Origin: Liolophura sinensis
Lineage: Eukaryota; Mollusca; Polyplacophora; Chitonida; Chitonidae
DNA: 64,000 nucleotides
NCBI RefSeq assembly: GCF_032854445.1
Contig: NC_088295.1
Location: 93,363,805-93,427,804 of the forward strand
Direction: 5' to 3'
In this document: piece after piece, positions 1 through 10,068 of the stretch
Layout: each line of letters begins with the position of its first letter
Position numbering within the stretch: the first letter of the stretch is position 1
Notes under the pieces: generated by a model
Seen by the model: only the letters and a program-made list of their open reading frames with translations
The model's database searches: none
Told to the model about the DNA's origin: nothing
Made by a program: the position numbers and the translations under genes

Positions 1-260
1 AACCTGGTCACCACAGGATACTTATTGTAACAGTTCTATATACACGTACATGCAGAACTAAACCATGACAGACAACCTGGTCACTAGATGGGTGCGTATT
101 GTAACAGTCCCTATATACATGTACATGTACATGTACAACCGGGTTAGTTAAGAGAAGCTGGTTGTCTGCAGGGTACGTATTGTAACAGTTCCTATATACA
201 ACCTGGTCACTACAGGGTACTAATTGTAACAGTTCCTGTTTTCACGGAGAAACCGATATC
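1..260. repeat. Degenerate ~60 bp tandem repeat at window edge
   Basis: Phrases such as CCTGGTCAC and TATTGTAACAGTTCC recur four to five times at roughly 60 bp spacing. Copies are imperfect and the array probably continues to the left of the window. Confidence 0.6.
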
Positions 261-289
261 TTTGTGGTAAGCAGTGTTTCAGTTCCCAA

Positions 290-690
290 ATACACATATG
301 ACCGCATCAATGTACACAGCTACATCGATACCCATGTATTCACGTATCAGTATCAGTAGAGATATACACGTATAGACACAACCAGACATATTTACACGTA
401 CAACCACATTGGTACACATGTATACACGTATAACGGTATGAGTAGAGATGTGCACGTTTAAACACACCCGTACATATAAACACATACAACCACATCGGCA
501 CAGGTATACACACGTAACCGTATTGAATACTGGTGCACACATGTATACAACCACAACAGTTTATAGTGTACATATGACCGTAAAACTACACACGTACAGG
601 CGCATCAGTATATATGTACTAGTATAACCACATTGGTGCAGATACACACACACGAACACATTCAGTGCACATACATATATAATCACATCA
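290..690. repeat. Degenerate TACACGTA/CACATCAGTA-rich repeat
   Basis: Short motifs of the type ACACGTATA and ACCACATCGGTACA recur irregularly every ~30 bp. Two overlapping minus-strand open frames here are low-complexity (Cys/Val/Tyr rich) and I do not regard them as genes. A related stretch lies at 1527-1885, so the mariner element at 692-1517 appears to have inserted into this repeat. Confidence 0.55.
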
Positions 691-691
691 C

Positions 692-1517
692 TATAACGGG
701 TGGCCATAAAAAATGGGCCGTACTTTGACACTCAATACCTCCTAAACCCTCTTTTATCAGCTTCTAAAGATTTACACACTCAAAATCCATTATATTTTAA
801 GAATACAGACCAATATTTGCTTGTACGATTTTAATCCCATATTCTGGGATTTCTTTTGTCATATTTCTCATAGAATTACGAGATACTCCAAAGTTCTTTG
901 CAATCTGTCTCTACGATTTGTGAGTTCCGGGATTGTCTTCCTGGGAACAAAGTGCCTCTTCCACATACTGTAGATTTTCTTCCGAGGAGCAGTTTTTGGT
1001 CATCCACTGCCTGCCTTCCTTTCTGGAGAACCTGTACTTCTAACTTCCTGATCACATTGTTAATGATACTTTTTCCAGTTTTTCACTTTGAATTCTTTCA
1101 CAATTTTCTCCTCTCCAACCCTTTTCAGTGAAACATGTTGCGATCAATGCCTTGTCCGCAGAGAAGACGTTTTGATTCAGCAAAACTTATCTGGCAGAAA
1201 GGTTTCTCTAACACTATAGCCAGGCATTGTTTCCAGACGACACTTGATTAACGCGTGTCACACAGGTGCAACGCGCACTCTACTCATGACACCTGACAGG
1301 GGATGCAATGTGGGTCACCGTAACGTGCGTTTTCGAGGCTATGTTTTCATTTTAACCCAGTGCATAGACTACTCAAGCTATGACCTTAGAAATTGGTCAG
1401 TATATTACGAAAAGGATGCCATTTGAATGTTTAAAGTTTGAAAGGATTTGAACAAAGGTTAATAGAGCAATGCAGCATCGAACTACGGCCCATCTTTTTT
1501 GTGGTCCACCCGATATA
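692..1517 (-). mobile_element. Non-autonomous Tc1/mariner-like DNA transposon
   Basis: The ends are inverted repeats: the left end reads TATAACGGGTGGCC followed by an A-run and ATGGGCCGTA; the right end, on the other strand, reads TATATCGGGTGGACC, an A-run and ATGGGCCGTA. TA lies at both boundaries, as expected for TA target-site duplication. The interior holds a minus-strand remnant of a transposase DNA-binding domain. The element is only ~0.83 kb and there is no room for a DDE catalytic domain downstream of that remnant, so it is an internally deleted copy. Family-level assignment rests on the inverted repeats, the TA and the helix-turn-helix remnant. Confidence 0.75.
851..985 (-). pseudogene. 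Tc1/mariner transposase helix-turn-helix remnant
   Basis: Reading the minus strand from 985 gives 45 codons with one internal TAG. The text contains SQEDNPGTHKS, then RQIAKNFGVSRNSMRNM, which matches the linker plus second helix-turn-helix pattern of IS630/Tc1/mariner transposases (IA-x-x-x-GVSR-x-S-x-R). The DDE/D catalytic part is missing. In the intact protein this region binds the terminal inverted repeats; here it cannot be functional because of the stop and the deletion. Confidence 0.7.
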
Positions 1518-1526
1518 ATGTGCATT

Positions 1527-1885
1527 CACATATTACCGCATCAGTAGAGAAATATGCATGCACGTATAAACACATCAGTATTCAGACACATATAAGAGTA
1601 TATCCGCATCGGTACAGATATACACATATCAAAATAGTATACATACACGTACAACCAGATCAGTACACATATATATGGTTAGCCACATGGGACAACCTGA
1701 TTAGGCTGAAATATTGTAACAATCATCATGTACACGTTTACGTACAGCCACATTAATACTCCTATGAATGCAAAACTACAGTACAAAGATATATGTACAC
1801 ATAAGAGCACTTCAGCACGTGTATACAGGTGTGCAACGACATGGATACACTCACGAAGATATATGCACACTCGTTGGACAGTAGG
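1527..1885. repeat. Degenerate ACACGTA/CATATATAC repeat
   Basis: Same motif style as 290-690 (ACACGTATAAACACATCAG, TACAGATATACACAT), with irregular spacing. Small open frames on both strands are by-products of the low complexity. Confidence 0.5.
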
Positions 1886-2277
1886 TTTTGTTGAATATCA
1901 TTTGAACCTGCATTGACCAAAAACCCCAAATTAACTGTATGTTGTGTACTCAGTGTCCAGTGTAATAATACATGTATTTTAGCCTATACGACTGAATGTG
2001 AGGTCAGTTTGTACTCAGCTTAATAAAAGTTAGAGACACGTGAGAGAAATAGATTAAGTAAATGTTTTATATTTTTTTAGCGGTATATTGTACTTTGCCA
2101 AAGCACGTACCATAAACTCCGGTGTTACTGTGTGTGACCTCTGCTTGAAACATCACCTCATGTACAAACACGTACAATGTATGTGATAGCGGTGTGATAG
2201 CTCGTAACATTGTCTCGACTACAGTTCCTTTGTTATCTTTACATTGTGTAGACTACAGTTCGTGTGTTATCTTAACA
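1886..2277. other. No feature recognised
   Basis: AT-rich, unique-looking sequence with no module exon, RNA gene or transposon that I can identify. The only minor repetition is TTATCTTTACATTGTGTAGACTACAGTT-like text repeated twice near 2215-2280. If the plus-strand gene extends further 5', this would be intron. Confidence 0.4.
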
Positions 2278-2437
2278 TTGTCTGGCCGGCCCTACGTGGG
2301 AAAGTCTTCCAGCAACCTGCGGATGATCGTGGGTTTTCCCCGGCTCTGCCCGGTTTCCATCCACCATAATGCTGGCCGCCGTCGTATAAGTGAAATATTC
2401 TTGAGTACGGCGTAAAACACCAATCAAATAAATAAAT
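2278..2437 (+). mobile_element. tRNA-derived SINE (family A), 3' part
   Basis: Contains the family A body: CCTACGTGGGAAAGTCTTCC, CAACCTGCGGATGATCGTGG, CATAATGCTGGCCGCCGTCG and the tail CGTAAAACACCAATCAAATA with A-rich/TAAA repeats. The tRNA-like head is absent, so this is a 5'-truncated copy. Full copies are at 13404-13675 and 42481-42764. Confidence 0.8.
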
Positions 2438-2622
2438 AATAAATAACTTAACATTGTCTTAACTCACTACATATATAGATCCACCATTACCTCTTGTTAT
2501 ATGTCTAAACAGCCATTCCCTTCTTATCGCTTGTTACATGTCTTTAAAAGGTATCTGAATTGTTCCATTGAAGTTACATGTCATGATACGTTAAATATAA
2601 AGGTGCGTGTAATGTTTTACTG

Positions 2623-2733
2623 CGAACAAATGTTACATTTACGGTTCATGCTACACCGACGGTCAAGTGAACCCAGCGGACAGCTGCTCTGCTTGTGATG
2701 TAACACAGAGTCAGACCGTGTTCTCAACCAGTG
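2623..2733 (+). CDS. Plus gene, cysteine-module exon A (TG acceptor)
   Basis: The exon is 111 nt, phase 1 on both sides, and reads A-N-K-C-YIYGS-C-YTDGQVNPADS-C-SA-C-DVTQSQTVFSTS. Spacing C-x5-C-x11-C-x2-C is identical to modules in exons 8-11 of the minus gene. The donor is AGTG|GTGAGC. The acceptor position implied by homology and phase is TTTTACTG|CGAAC, that is TG instead of AG. No usable AG lies between it and the in-frame TAA at 2610. Either a rare non-AG acceptor is used, the base is a sequence error or variant, or the exon is dead. Confidence 0.6.
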
Positions 2734-5700
2734 GTGAGCTGTTTAGTTTACTTAGTTTATTTAAGTCCAAGATTTACTGCAGCTCAGAGTTAGGTACAAA
2801 TGTACTTTGCCGCTTTAAATTCCTTTGCTGCTTTAAATTCCTTTGCCGCTTTAAATTCCTTTGCCGCTTTAAATTCCTTTGCTGCTTTAAATTCCTTTGC
2901 TGCTTTAAATTCCTTTGCATTATTGCATCAGCAAACGTGCAGCTCTTCCTTTTGAAGTGTGCCGTCCTCAGCATTCCATATGACTGCGGCCTTCCATTAT
3001 TCGTCAAACCGCCATTTTTGATTACAGGGCTCTGTGACTAAGCTAGATTCGGTTTCTCTCGACAACGTTTGGAGGTATTAAATTTTATTGTTTATTTGTT
3101 TTCACCAAGAGCGTGACATGTCCAGCAAAGATTACGGGTGGCCAGTGTGGCTGCTGAGAACTTAGCTAACCGGTTGAAGTTAGACACAACAACAACGTGA
3201 CATGTCCAGCAAAGATTACGGGTGGCCAATGTGGCTGCTGAGAAATTAGCTAACCGGTTGAAGTTAGACACACCAACAATGTGACATGTCCAGCAAAGAT
3301 TACGGGTGGCCAATGTGGCTGCTGAGAACTTAGCTAACCGGTTGAAGTTAGATGCACTAACAGTGTGACACGTCCAATAACGATTACGGTTGGCCAATGT
3401 GGCTGCTGAGAACTTAGCTAACCGGTTGAAGTTAGACACACCAACAACGTGACATGTCTAGCAAAGATTACGTGTGGCCAATGTGGCTGCTGAGAACTTA
3501 GCTAACCGGTTGAAGTTAGATACACTAACAGTGTGACACGTCCAGCAAAGATTACGGGTGACCAGTGTGGCTGCTGAGAACTTAGCTAACCGGTTGAAGT
3601 TAGACACACCAACAACGTGACACGTCCAGCAAAGATTACGTGTGGCCAATGTGGCTGCTGAGAACTTAGCTAACCGGTTGAAGTTAGACAGACCAACAAC
3701 GTGACACGTCCAGCAAAGATTACGGGTGGCCAATGTGGCTGCTGAGAAATTAGCTAACCGGTTGAAGTTAGACACACCAACAACGTGACATGTCCAACAA
3801 AGATTACTTGTGGCCAATGTGGCTGCTGATAACTTAGCTAACCGGTTGAAGTTAGATACACTAACAGTGTGACACGTCCAGCAAAGATTACGTGTGGCCA
3901 ATGTGGCTGCTGAGAACTTAGCTAACCGGTTGAAGTTAGACACACCAACAACGTGACACGTCCAGCAAAGATTACGGTTGGCCAATGTGGCTGCTGAGAA
4001 CTTAGCTAACCGGTTGAAGTTAGACACACCAACAACGTGACATGTTCAGCAAAGATTACGTGTGGCCAATGTGGCTGCTGAGAACTTAGCTAACTTGTTG
4101 AAGTTAGATGCACGAACAGCGTGACACGTCCAACACATCCTTCTAGCCCTTGCCATCGCTTTATTTTGTGTACGAAAAAAAATTTTGTTCCTGATAGAGA
4201 GCCTCCTGCTGTGTAACGGTTTTTGTTAATGCAATGTCTTCTCGTAAAACCGGTACCATCAGCTTCAAAAATATTATTCCCGGAATGTACACATATTGCG
4301 TGCCTATATTATCCACTATTGTGACAAACGTAATCAAATGTTAATTATCTCCATCTTGTTCTGCAGGACAAGGCGGTTGTATTATACCCCCAAGTACCAC
4401 CTGCTTGACCGACGGCACCATAAATGCTGCAGATGACTGCCAAGTCTGTGACGTCACCAAGTCTACCATCGCCTGGAGCGATATCCGGATTCCTCTGACT
4501 AATGGTGAGTGTGGGGGTCATTAGCGTCCTACTGCTCGTAAGACCGAGGTGTTTAGTGTTTGGCTGATGGTGAGTCTGTGGTCATTAGCGCCTTACTGAT
4601 CGTGAGTCCGAAGTCCTTGATCTCTCACTAATGGTGACTCATGTGTCATTAGCGTCTTACTGCTCGTAAGACCGAGGTCTTAGGTATCTGGCTGATGGTG
4701 AGCCTGTGGTCATTAGCGTCTGACTGATCGTGAGTCCGAAGTCCTTGATCTCTCACTAATGGTCTCATGTGTCATTAACGTCCTACTGCTCGTAAGACCG
4801 AGGTCTTTAGTTTCTGGCTGATGGTAAGTCTGTGGTCATTGGCGTGTTATTGTCCTTGAGACCTCTCTGGCAAATGGGAGTCGGATACAAATAATATCTA
4901 ACTGCTGGTAAGTTAGATTTTATTGGCGTCCATCTGCTGGCAAGTGGAGATGGAGTAATGTCGGACTGCTGTAGTCTATTTCTTTTAAAGAGTCGGCTAT
5001 ATTCAGGTGTTTTTTTTAATAACTATGATGTCACCTGAGGCAATGGGTTCTTGACGTCGAAACCAAGCTTATGGAAAGAAACAGCCGACCCATAGGGAAG
5101 AACCCAAAGGATCTGTGTACTGCATTAATTGTGATTGTCGACAGCAATACATTGAAGAAACCGGTTGACCACTCAATATCAGAATTGCAAAGCACAAGGC
5201 CTCAACAGAAAAATTAGATGGAAAATCAGCCCTCAGTGACCACATCATAGCCCATCCAGAACACCAACTCCAATGGAACACAGTTCATACCCTACAAAAC
5301 AACCAGTCAGACTATAAAAGAAGGAAACTGCTGGAAGCCATCATGATCCGACGACACAATCCACAGCTTAACCGAGACAGCGGGTACCACCTACCGAGCG
5401 CTTACAATGACCTCATCAGATTAGACAGTGACCGCCTGAAACCCTGAAGCCATTAACCGTGAAGTTGCTATCTGTGTTACATTGTTGCCTGTTGTTGACA
5501 CCACTCACTCTCTTACTGTATATATGTTGTCTTGTATCTCTGTATGTTCATATGGTTTGATAACGATGTAAGAACCTACATCGAAACGTCACCAACACAA
5601 TAAATCCAGGAGTTGTTATCCATAAGTAATGCCTCTGTCAATCTATACGAGCTTATGGAGTTGAAACATCATGGATTAAAAAACGTGTTCTAACTTCATT

Positions 5701-8366
5701 TTCCTTGCAATAATGTGACTTTTAAACGTATCAATGTGTGTTTGAGCTTATCTTGTTGCGTGTCACCGACTAAAGGCAAGTTTGATATCGAGTGTGACTG
5801 ATTTTACAGGCAGCTGAATATAGGCGATTTTCTAAAACAAATGGACTATAGTGAGTTTAATGTGCATAAACTCGGACTGTTGTTTGGATATCTGCCTGTA
5901 ATGATCGGATTTCTATGCATGAGTTTGGCAATGACTGGATATCTTCCTGTAATGATGGGATTTCTAGGCATGAGTTTGACAATGACTGGATATCTGCTTG
6001 TAATGATCGGATTTCTATTCATGAGTTTGGCAATGACTGGACATCTCCCTGTAATCATCGGATTTCTATTCATGAGTTTGGCAATGACTGGACATCTCCC
6101 TGTAATCATCGGATTTCTAGGTATGAGTTTGGCGATGACTGGATATCTGCTTGTAATCATCGGATTTCTATTCATGAGTTTGGCGATGACTGGATACCTG
6201 CTTGTAATCATCGGATTTCTGTTCATGAGTTTGGCAATGACTGGACATCTCCCTGTAATCATCGGATTTCTATTCATGAATTTGGCAATGACTGGATACC
6301 TGCTTGTAATCATCGGATATCTAGGCACGAGTTGACAGTGACTGGATATCTGCTTGTAATCATCGGATTTCTATTCATGAGTTTGGCAATGGCTGGATAT
6401 CTGCCTGTAATCATCGGATTACTATGCACGAGTTTGACAATGACTGGATATCTGTCTGTAATCATCGGATTTCTATCCATGAGTTTGACAATGACTGGAT
6501 ATTTGCCTGTAATGATCGGATTTCTATGCACGAGTTTGACAATGACTGGATATCTGCCTGTAATAATCAGATTTCTATGCACGAGTTTGACAATGACTGG
6601 ATATCTGCCTGTAATGATCGGATTTCTATTCATGAGTTTGACAATGACTGAATATCTGCCTGTAATGATCGGATTTCTGTGCTTGAGTTTGACAATGACT
6701 GGATATCTGCCTGTAATAATCAGATTTCTATTTATGAGTGTGACAATGACTGGATAATATGCATGCAGCTTTTGCACATCTGTAAGTAGCACGGAAGTTT
6801 GAGCAGAGTAGATTTTCAGGCATTCCCTCAAGTGTGGTGGTAGAAAGGAGTTTTCGAACAATATCCTCATTTATGAATCCAGCTTCGTCCTTCTTGTGAA
6901 CAAGGAAAACAGTGTCCACCTGCCTTGACTTTTTCTGTGGAAGTACATCTTCATTTATGCCCTTTTCCTCTGCTTTTCTTATACCCATACTCACGAGACA
7001 TGATCGGAATTGGTCGCACTTACCCTCAACTCGAGAAATAACTAAACTAGGTATTTTAGGCATATTTGACAGTCAAATAAGAAAATACAAATCAAGCTGC
7101 TTGACGGTGTTCCACAAATTACTGAGATATTTACGTCGAAATAGTTCAAAATAGCATAAGTGGTAAATTGTTCCATAGTTCATCTTACCCCATGTTGAAT
7201 GGCTCAGCCTACCCCCATTTTGTCACACAACTATTTCTTTTCCTGAGACCTACAAAACTGGTAACGCTATAACAGATTTCATATCACAAACTTAAAGCTT
7301 AAACAACATGCCACTTAGCTCAACTTACCCGGGTTCCTTATGGCGCAAACATATATCCACTAGAACGCGGAGAAACGATTCTGAATCTAGATTAAGTTGT
7401 GTTGTGGAAGTAGTTGACAAAATCCCGTCAGAAAATATAAAGTAAACATATTTACCTAGTCAGATTCATCCCAAGTTCTTCTAGTTTATACTGAGGTGGA
7501 GTAACGCATAAAGCACCGATCATATAAATGAGTAAATTGAAGATAAATTAAAGATGAAATATGTTTTCGTTATTATGAAAGCCATTGTGAAAAATTGCAT
7601 TCATATACATTTTATGCATGGGATGTTTGCGAATTAAGACGCATAATATGTGAACAATCTCAAATATATGTCTGTTGCTGGAAATTTGCCTTTTGTACAC
7701 TCATGCTTGTATCTTTTGATGCTTTGTACAAGAAAAATATGCGAAAAGCACGAAACAACGAAAGAAAGAGGAGAGATGATAAATTGTGAGGCCATAATAC
7801 CGGAAGACAAAACAAAAGTTTGAAAGGGCAAGACGAAAGCATGAAAGTGCAAAGGAAAAGAACGTACTTTAGTCATCTCGCTCTGTCGTATTTTAGAAAA
7901 AAATGTTCGGCCTGTGTGCGATTTGTGTATGTTTTGCACACCATCAGTGAATGGTGGGATTTTAACCTGTTTCTTCAAAAGACCTGGTAAGAATATGAAC
8001 CATGATACTCTGCGTTTGATAACATTGTACTGAATGTATGTATTCACTGAAAGCGTGAACTTGCTGCAGTATGAAAGTTACCTGTCTCTAAATTGTGTGT
8101 TGTTTATTTCAGGTCAAGCAATGACATGTGAAAATCTATGCGTCTTCGTTACGACTTTCATTGGGCCAACCTTGCCCTTCCTCTGCTCCTCCCCAGCTGC
8201 GTTCACAAACCAGAATCTTATGGATATGTGCAGAGTGGACGATTTAAGCGCTCTCCCACAAGATGTTTGTCATGGGAACGAAAACACTATTCAGAGGTGG
8301 GAGGCCATGTGTCAGTATTCCAACGCCATAAGCGCCTCGAATGACCCTATCGTCTGCCCGCCGTAA
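2623..8366 (+). CDS. Partial VWDE-like cysteine-module protein (3 exons seen)
   Basis: Exons 2623-2733, 4367-4504 and 8113-8366 join in frame: each junction is phase 1. They encode two cysteine modules followed by a seven-cysteine C-terminal tail and a TAA stop. The same modules and tail occur in the minus-strand gene that converges on it, so the two are paralogues. No signal peptide or D8C exons are visible upstream, so the 5' part either lies left of the window or has been lost. Introns are 1.6 kb and 3.6 kb and are filled with minisatellites, a Penelope-like insertion and other repeats. The product is expected to be extracellular and disulfide-bonded; the function is unknown. A warning sign is the TG in place of AG before the first exon, which may mean that exon is skipped or that the gene is decaying; the two later exons look intact with good splice sites. 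Confidence 0.7.
2805..2922. repeat. 18 bp tandem repeat, ~6.5 copies
   Basis: Unit CTTTGCCGCTTTAAATTC with C/T variation at one position (TGCCGC or TGCTGC). It lies just 3' of exon A inside the intron. The open frames across it are spurious consequences of an 18 bp period. Confidence 0.9.
3107..4133. repeat. 84 bp minisatellite, ~12 copies
   Basis: Units start with GTGACATGTCCAGCAAAG at 3113, 3197, 3281 and so on, a constant 84 bp step, and include AACTTAGCTAACCGGTTGAA. It lies in the intron between exons A and B of the plus gene. Because 84 is a multiple of three, the minus strand stays open (28-residue unit with FNRLAKFSAATLATRN), in two frames segments broken near 3440-3458; I regard this as an artefact unless transcription shows otherwise. 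Confidence 0.95.
4367..4504 (+). CDS. Plus gene, cysteine-module exon B
   Basis: Exon of 138 nt, phase 1 to phase 1. Acceptor CTTGTTCTGCAG|GA, donor AATG|GTGAGT. It reads C-IIPPSTT-C-LTDGTINAADD-C-QV-C-DVTKSTIAW, so the first loop has seven residues instead of five and the second keeps eleven. The exon carries ten or so residues more after the module (SDIRIPLTN) than its siblings. The sequence that encodes the exon end and donor is the first unit of a tandem array that continues into the intron. Confidence 0.85.
4498..4870 (+). repeat. Tandem array of donor-site copies at exon B
   Basis: A ~60 bp half-unit alternates in two versions to give a ~125 bp period. Each half-unit starts with ACTAATGGTGAGT or GGCTGATGGTGAGT and continues with GTCATTAGCGTC and ACTGCTCGTAAGACCGAG. 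The first unit overlaps the last codons and the GTGAGT donor of exon B; later units keep GTGAGT (near 4570), GTGACT (4630), GTGAGC (4694), a damaged GTCTCA (4758) and GTAAGT (4822). Confidence 0.85.
4990..5830 (+). repeat. Dispersed repeat R1, split by a Penelope-like insertion
   Basis: Left part holds GATGTCACCTGAGGCAATGG and TTCTTGACGTCGAAAC; right part holds GTTCTAACTTCATTTTCC, GTGTCACCGACTAAAGGCAA and GTGACTGATTTTACAGGCAG. Related copies lie at 37190-37400 and 58805-59045 without the insertion. Family unidentified. Confidence 0.7.
5076..5649 (+). pseudogene. 5'-truncated Penelope-like element, GIY-YIG endonuclease fragment
   Basis: An uninterrupted frame apart from one TGA runs from 5115 to the stop at 5445-5447. 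It reads VYCINCDCRQQYIEETG, then the TGA (5166-5168, consistent with a CGA arginine codon lost by CpG decay), then PLNIRIAKHKAS, LSDHIIAHPEHQLQW, RRKLLEAIMIRRHNPQLNRD and SGYHLPSAYNDLI. This is the order of the C-terminal GIY-YIG endonuclease of Penelope-like retroelements: YIG-like start, Arg-rich helix, His, conserved Glu in LLEAIMI, and Asn near the end. The Gly of YIG is Glu here. The reverse transcriptase is missing. A 10 bp direct repeat AGCTTATGGA at 5066-5075 and 5650-5659 flanks the insert and marks target-site duplication. Confidence 0.85.
5868..6757. repeat. 51 bp minisatellite, ~17 copies
   Basis: Unit begins ATGACTGGATATCTGCCTGT and includes ATCGGATTTCTATGCATGAG. The step is 51 bp, with one short unit near 6322-6345 that shifts the frame. 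Long open frames on both strands are due to the period being a multiple of three. It lies in the last intron of the plus gene. Confidence 0.95.
6758..8112. other. Intron of plus gene with an unassigned minus-strand frame
   Basis: The minus-strand frame 7063-6731 (111 codons, stop side running into the 51 bp array) contains FRSCLVSMGIRKAEEKG, LPQKKSRQVDTVFLV and EAGFINEDIVRKLL. The composition is protein-like, unlike the low-complexity frames around it, but I cannot name a family; a decayed transposon gene is the likeliest source. The rest (7160-8112) is AT-rich with a short SINE-A tail remnant near 7498-7545 and no exon. Confidence 0.35.
8113..8366 (+). CDS. Plus gene, last exon: seven-cysteine C-terminal tail
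   Basis: Acceptor TGTTTATTTCAG|GT, phase 1, then 84 codons ending with TAA at 8364-8366. It reads MTCENLCVFVTTFIGPTL, then cysteines in SSP-, DMCRVDD, QDVCHGN, EAMCQYS and IVCPP. Seven cysteines are spaced much as in exon 12 of the minus gene (C-x3-C, then five single cysteines), although few other residues are shared. The tail is not recognised as a known domain. No GPI signal or membrane segment is visible, which fits a secreted protein. Confidence 0.85.
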
Positions 8367-8493
8367 CCATGGCAACAGCTTTCTTTCCGCAGTCTCCTCT
8401 ACATCATCGCCACTTTGGAGTCTTGTTACTTAATTTCAGCATTCTTTCTTTTTACATTATCCGAAAATTAATCTGTACAAAATTCTAACCATG

Positions 8494-8499
8494 AATAAA
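8494..8499 (+). terminator. Polyadenylation signal AATAAA of plus gene
   Basis: AATAAA lies 128 bp after the TAA stop, in ACCATGAATAAATACAAG. A T-rich/GT-rich stretch (CTGCTGTTGTTGACTTGTTATG) follows 20-40 bp later, as expected for a downstream element. Confidence 0.7.
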
Positions 8500-9744
8500 T
8501 ACAAGTGCCGACTTATTCCTACTGCTGTTGTTGACTTGTTATGTCCTTGATATTGACACTGAATTGTATTACCGCAATGCCGCAAAACATTAAATGCTCT
8601 ACACTAAGCGTTATGTGTACTATAGTACAGCATTTTATGACTGCACGCATATATCACAAGCCTTTATCACCATTCAGCGAAACTTCTGTTGATGTGACAG
8701 GTTCATCATTTTGTTTAATGTGTCTTTATAACGTTGCTTTCAACATTACTTCTGTCACACATATACAAATATCACCACGGTGTTTCCGCGTAGCAGACCG
8801 GACCCAATCGCGCTAACACGATGATTCACTTTGTAATATTATACTGACAGTGGACCTCCCTACAGCACCTGTAGGTCAGGATACGTAGTTCCAAGATTGC
8901 CAGTGCCGTGAAAGGACAACGTCTGACTCGATTCTGAATTGAACGATATAGACGCTTTCAGTTTCCATATATCCCTAGAGTAAAAGCGAGATAAACGAGG
9001 ACAACTATGCTCCAACAAAAAAATTCGCCTGCTTTCATCATGATCGGAAACAGATGTATCGCGCGTCTCACAATTGTGGACAAAATGTGGCAATGTTTTG
9101 TCTCTGTCTCGCTAAAAACGAGCCACTGGTATGTTCAATGTCGGAAGATCAGTCACAGGAGTGGCGGCACACTTGAACGAGAGCCATTCCACCATCAGTC
9201 GCTCAAAAGGACTCTTTTGAGAAACTGGGAGCACCATAAACCACCCACATGGTCGACGATCACAAGTGACTACATGATCGTCAAATGCCTCTCCAGTACC
9301 TCCGAGATCGGCTCCAACCGCCGACACGAACTGCTGATGAAACTGTTTGGCTGTAAAAACAGGCGGATTTCAACTCTCTGTTGCTCGGCACCGAGCGTTG
9401 CATACATGATATTAGTGTGACAAGGCAAGGCACATCCGCCACTTATACGTAGGTACAGATGTAAATACTGCATTTTGTGAGGTAGTTTTAACTTTCGTCT
9501 GTCATGAATTGCAATTATGCCTTTGCCGGAACGTTGGAATGTTCTGGTAACTCCGCGACAACACTTGCAAACATCACCTTGCCTCGAAAGTGTTACGTTT
9601 GTTCAGTTCTCTTAATTTTACCTCGGGACAAATGTTCTCTATGGTGATAGATTCGTATATAGGACGATCTGCTCGGGGCTATGGCCTAGGAGTAGATATT
9701 TGGTTTCAGCGGTAAACATTTCGGAAAATGTTATCCATCTAAGG
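8500..9744. other. Region between the converging genes
   Basis: No exon with a convincing splice pair. A 9007-9420 plus-strand frame and opposing minus-strand frames (9112-9327) overlap in a locally GC-richer block (about 9100-9420). The minus frame reads AVGADLGGTGEAFDDHVV and PCGWFMVLPVSQKSPFERL, which is varied enough to be old coding DNA, but I recognise no family on either strand. Confidence 0.35.
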
Positions 9745-10045
9745 TAATTAAGTATCGTACCCAATGCCCCTAGAGGAAATGATTTGTCCATTAAATACCG
9801 TACACAATGCTCTGAGAGGAACTAATCTGTCCATTAAGTACCGTAGCCAATGCCCTGAGCGGAACCGATCTGTCCATTGAGTACCTAATGCTATGGGAGG
9901 AACTGATTCGTCCATTAAGTACCGTACACAATGCCATGAGAAGAACCGATCTGTCCATTGAGTACCTAATGCTATGGGAGGAACTGATTCGTCTATTAAG
10001 TACCGTACACAATGCCCTGATAGGAACCGATCTGTCCATGCCATC
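9745..10045. repeat. ~38-43 bp minisatellite, ~7 copies
   Basis: Unit contains GAACTGATTCGTCCATTAAG and TACCGTACACAATGC. Two unit lengths (~43 and ~38 bp) alternate. Confidence 0.85.
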
Positions 10046-10068
10046 GGGTATAAGGCAATATACCATAG

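Noticed and set aside
5841-6757. Long hydrophobic plus-strand frames that look like membrane proteins
   Set aside because: Translation of the 51 bp minisatellite (GFLFMSLAMTG-type unit); both strands and several frames are equally open.
9007-9420. 137-codon plus-strand gene between the convergent genes
   Set aside because: Overlapping open minus-strand frames, no splice signals or family resemblance; kept only as an unassigned block.
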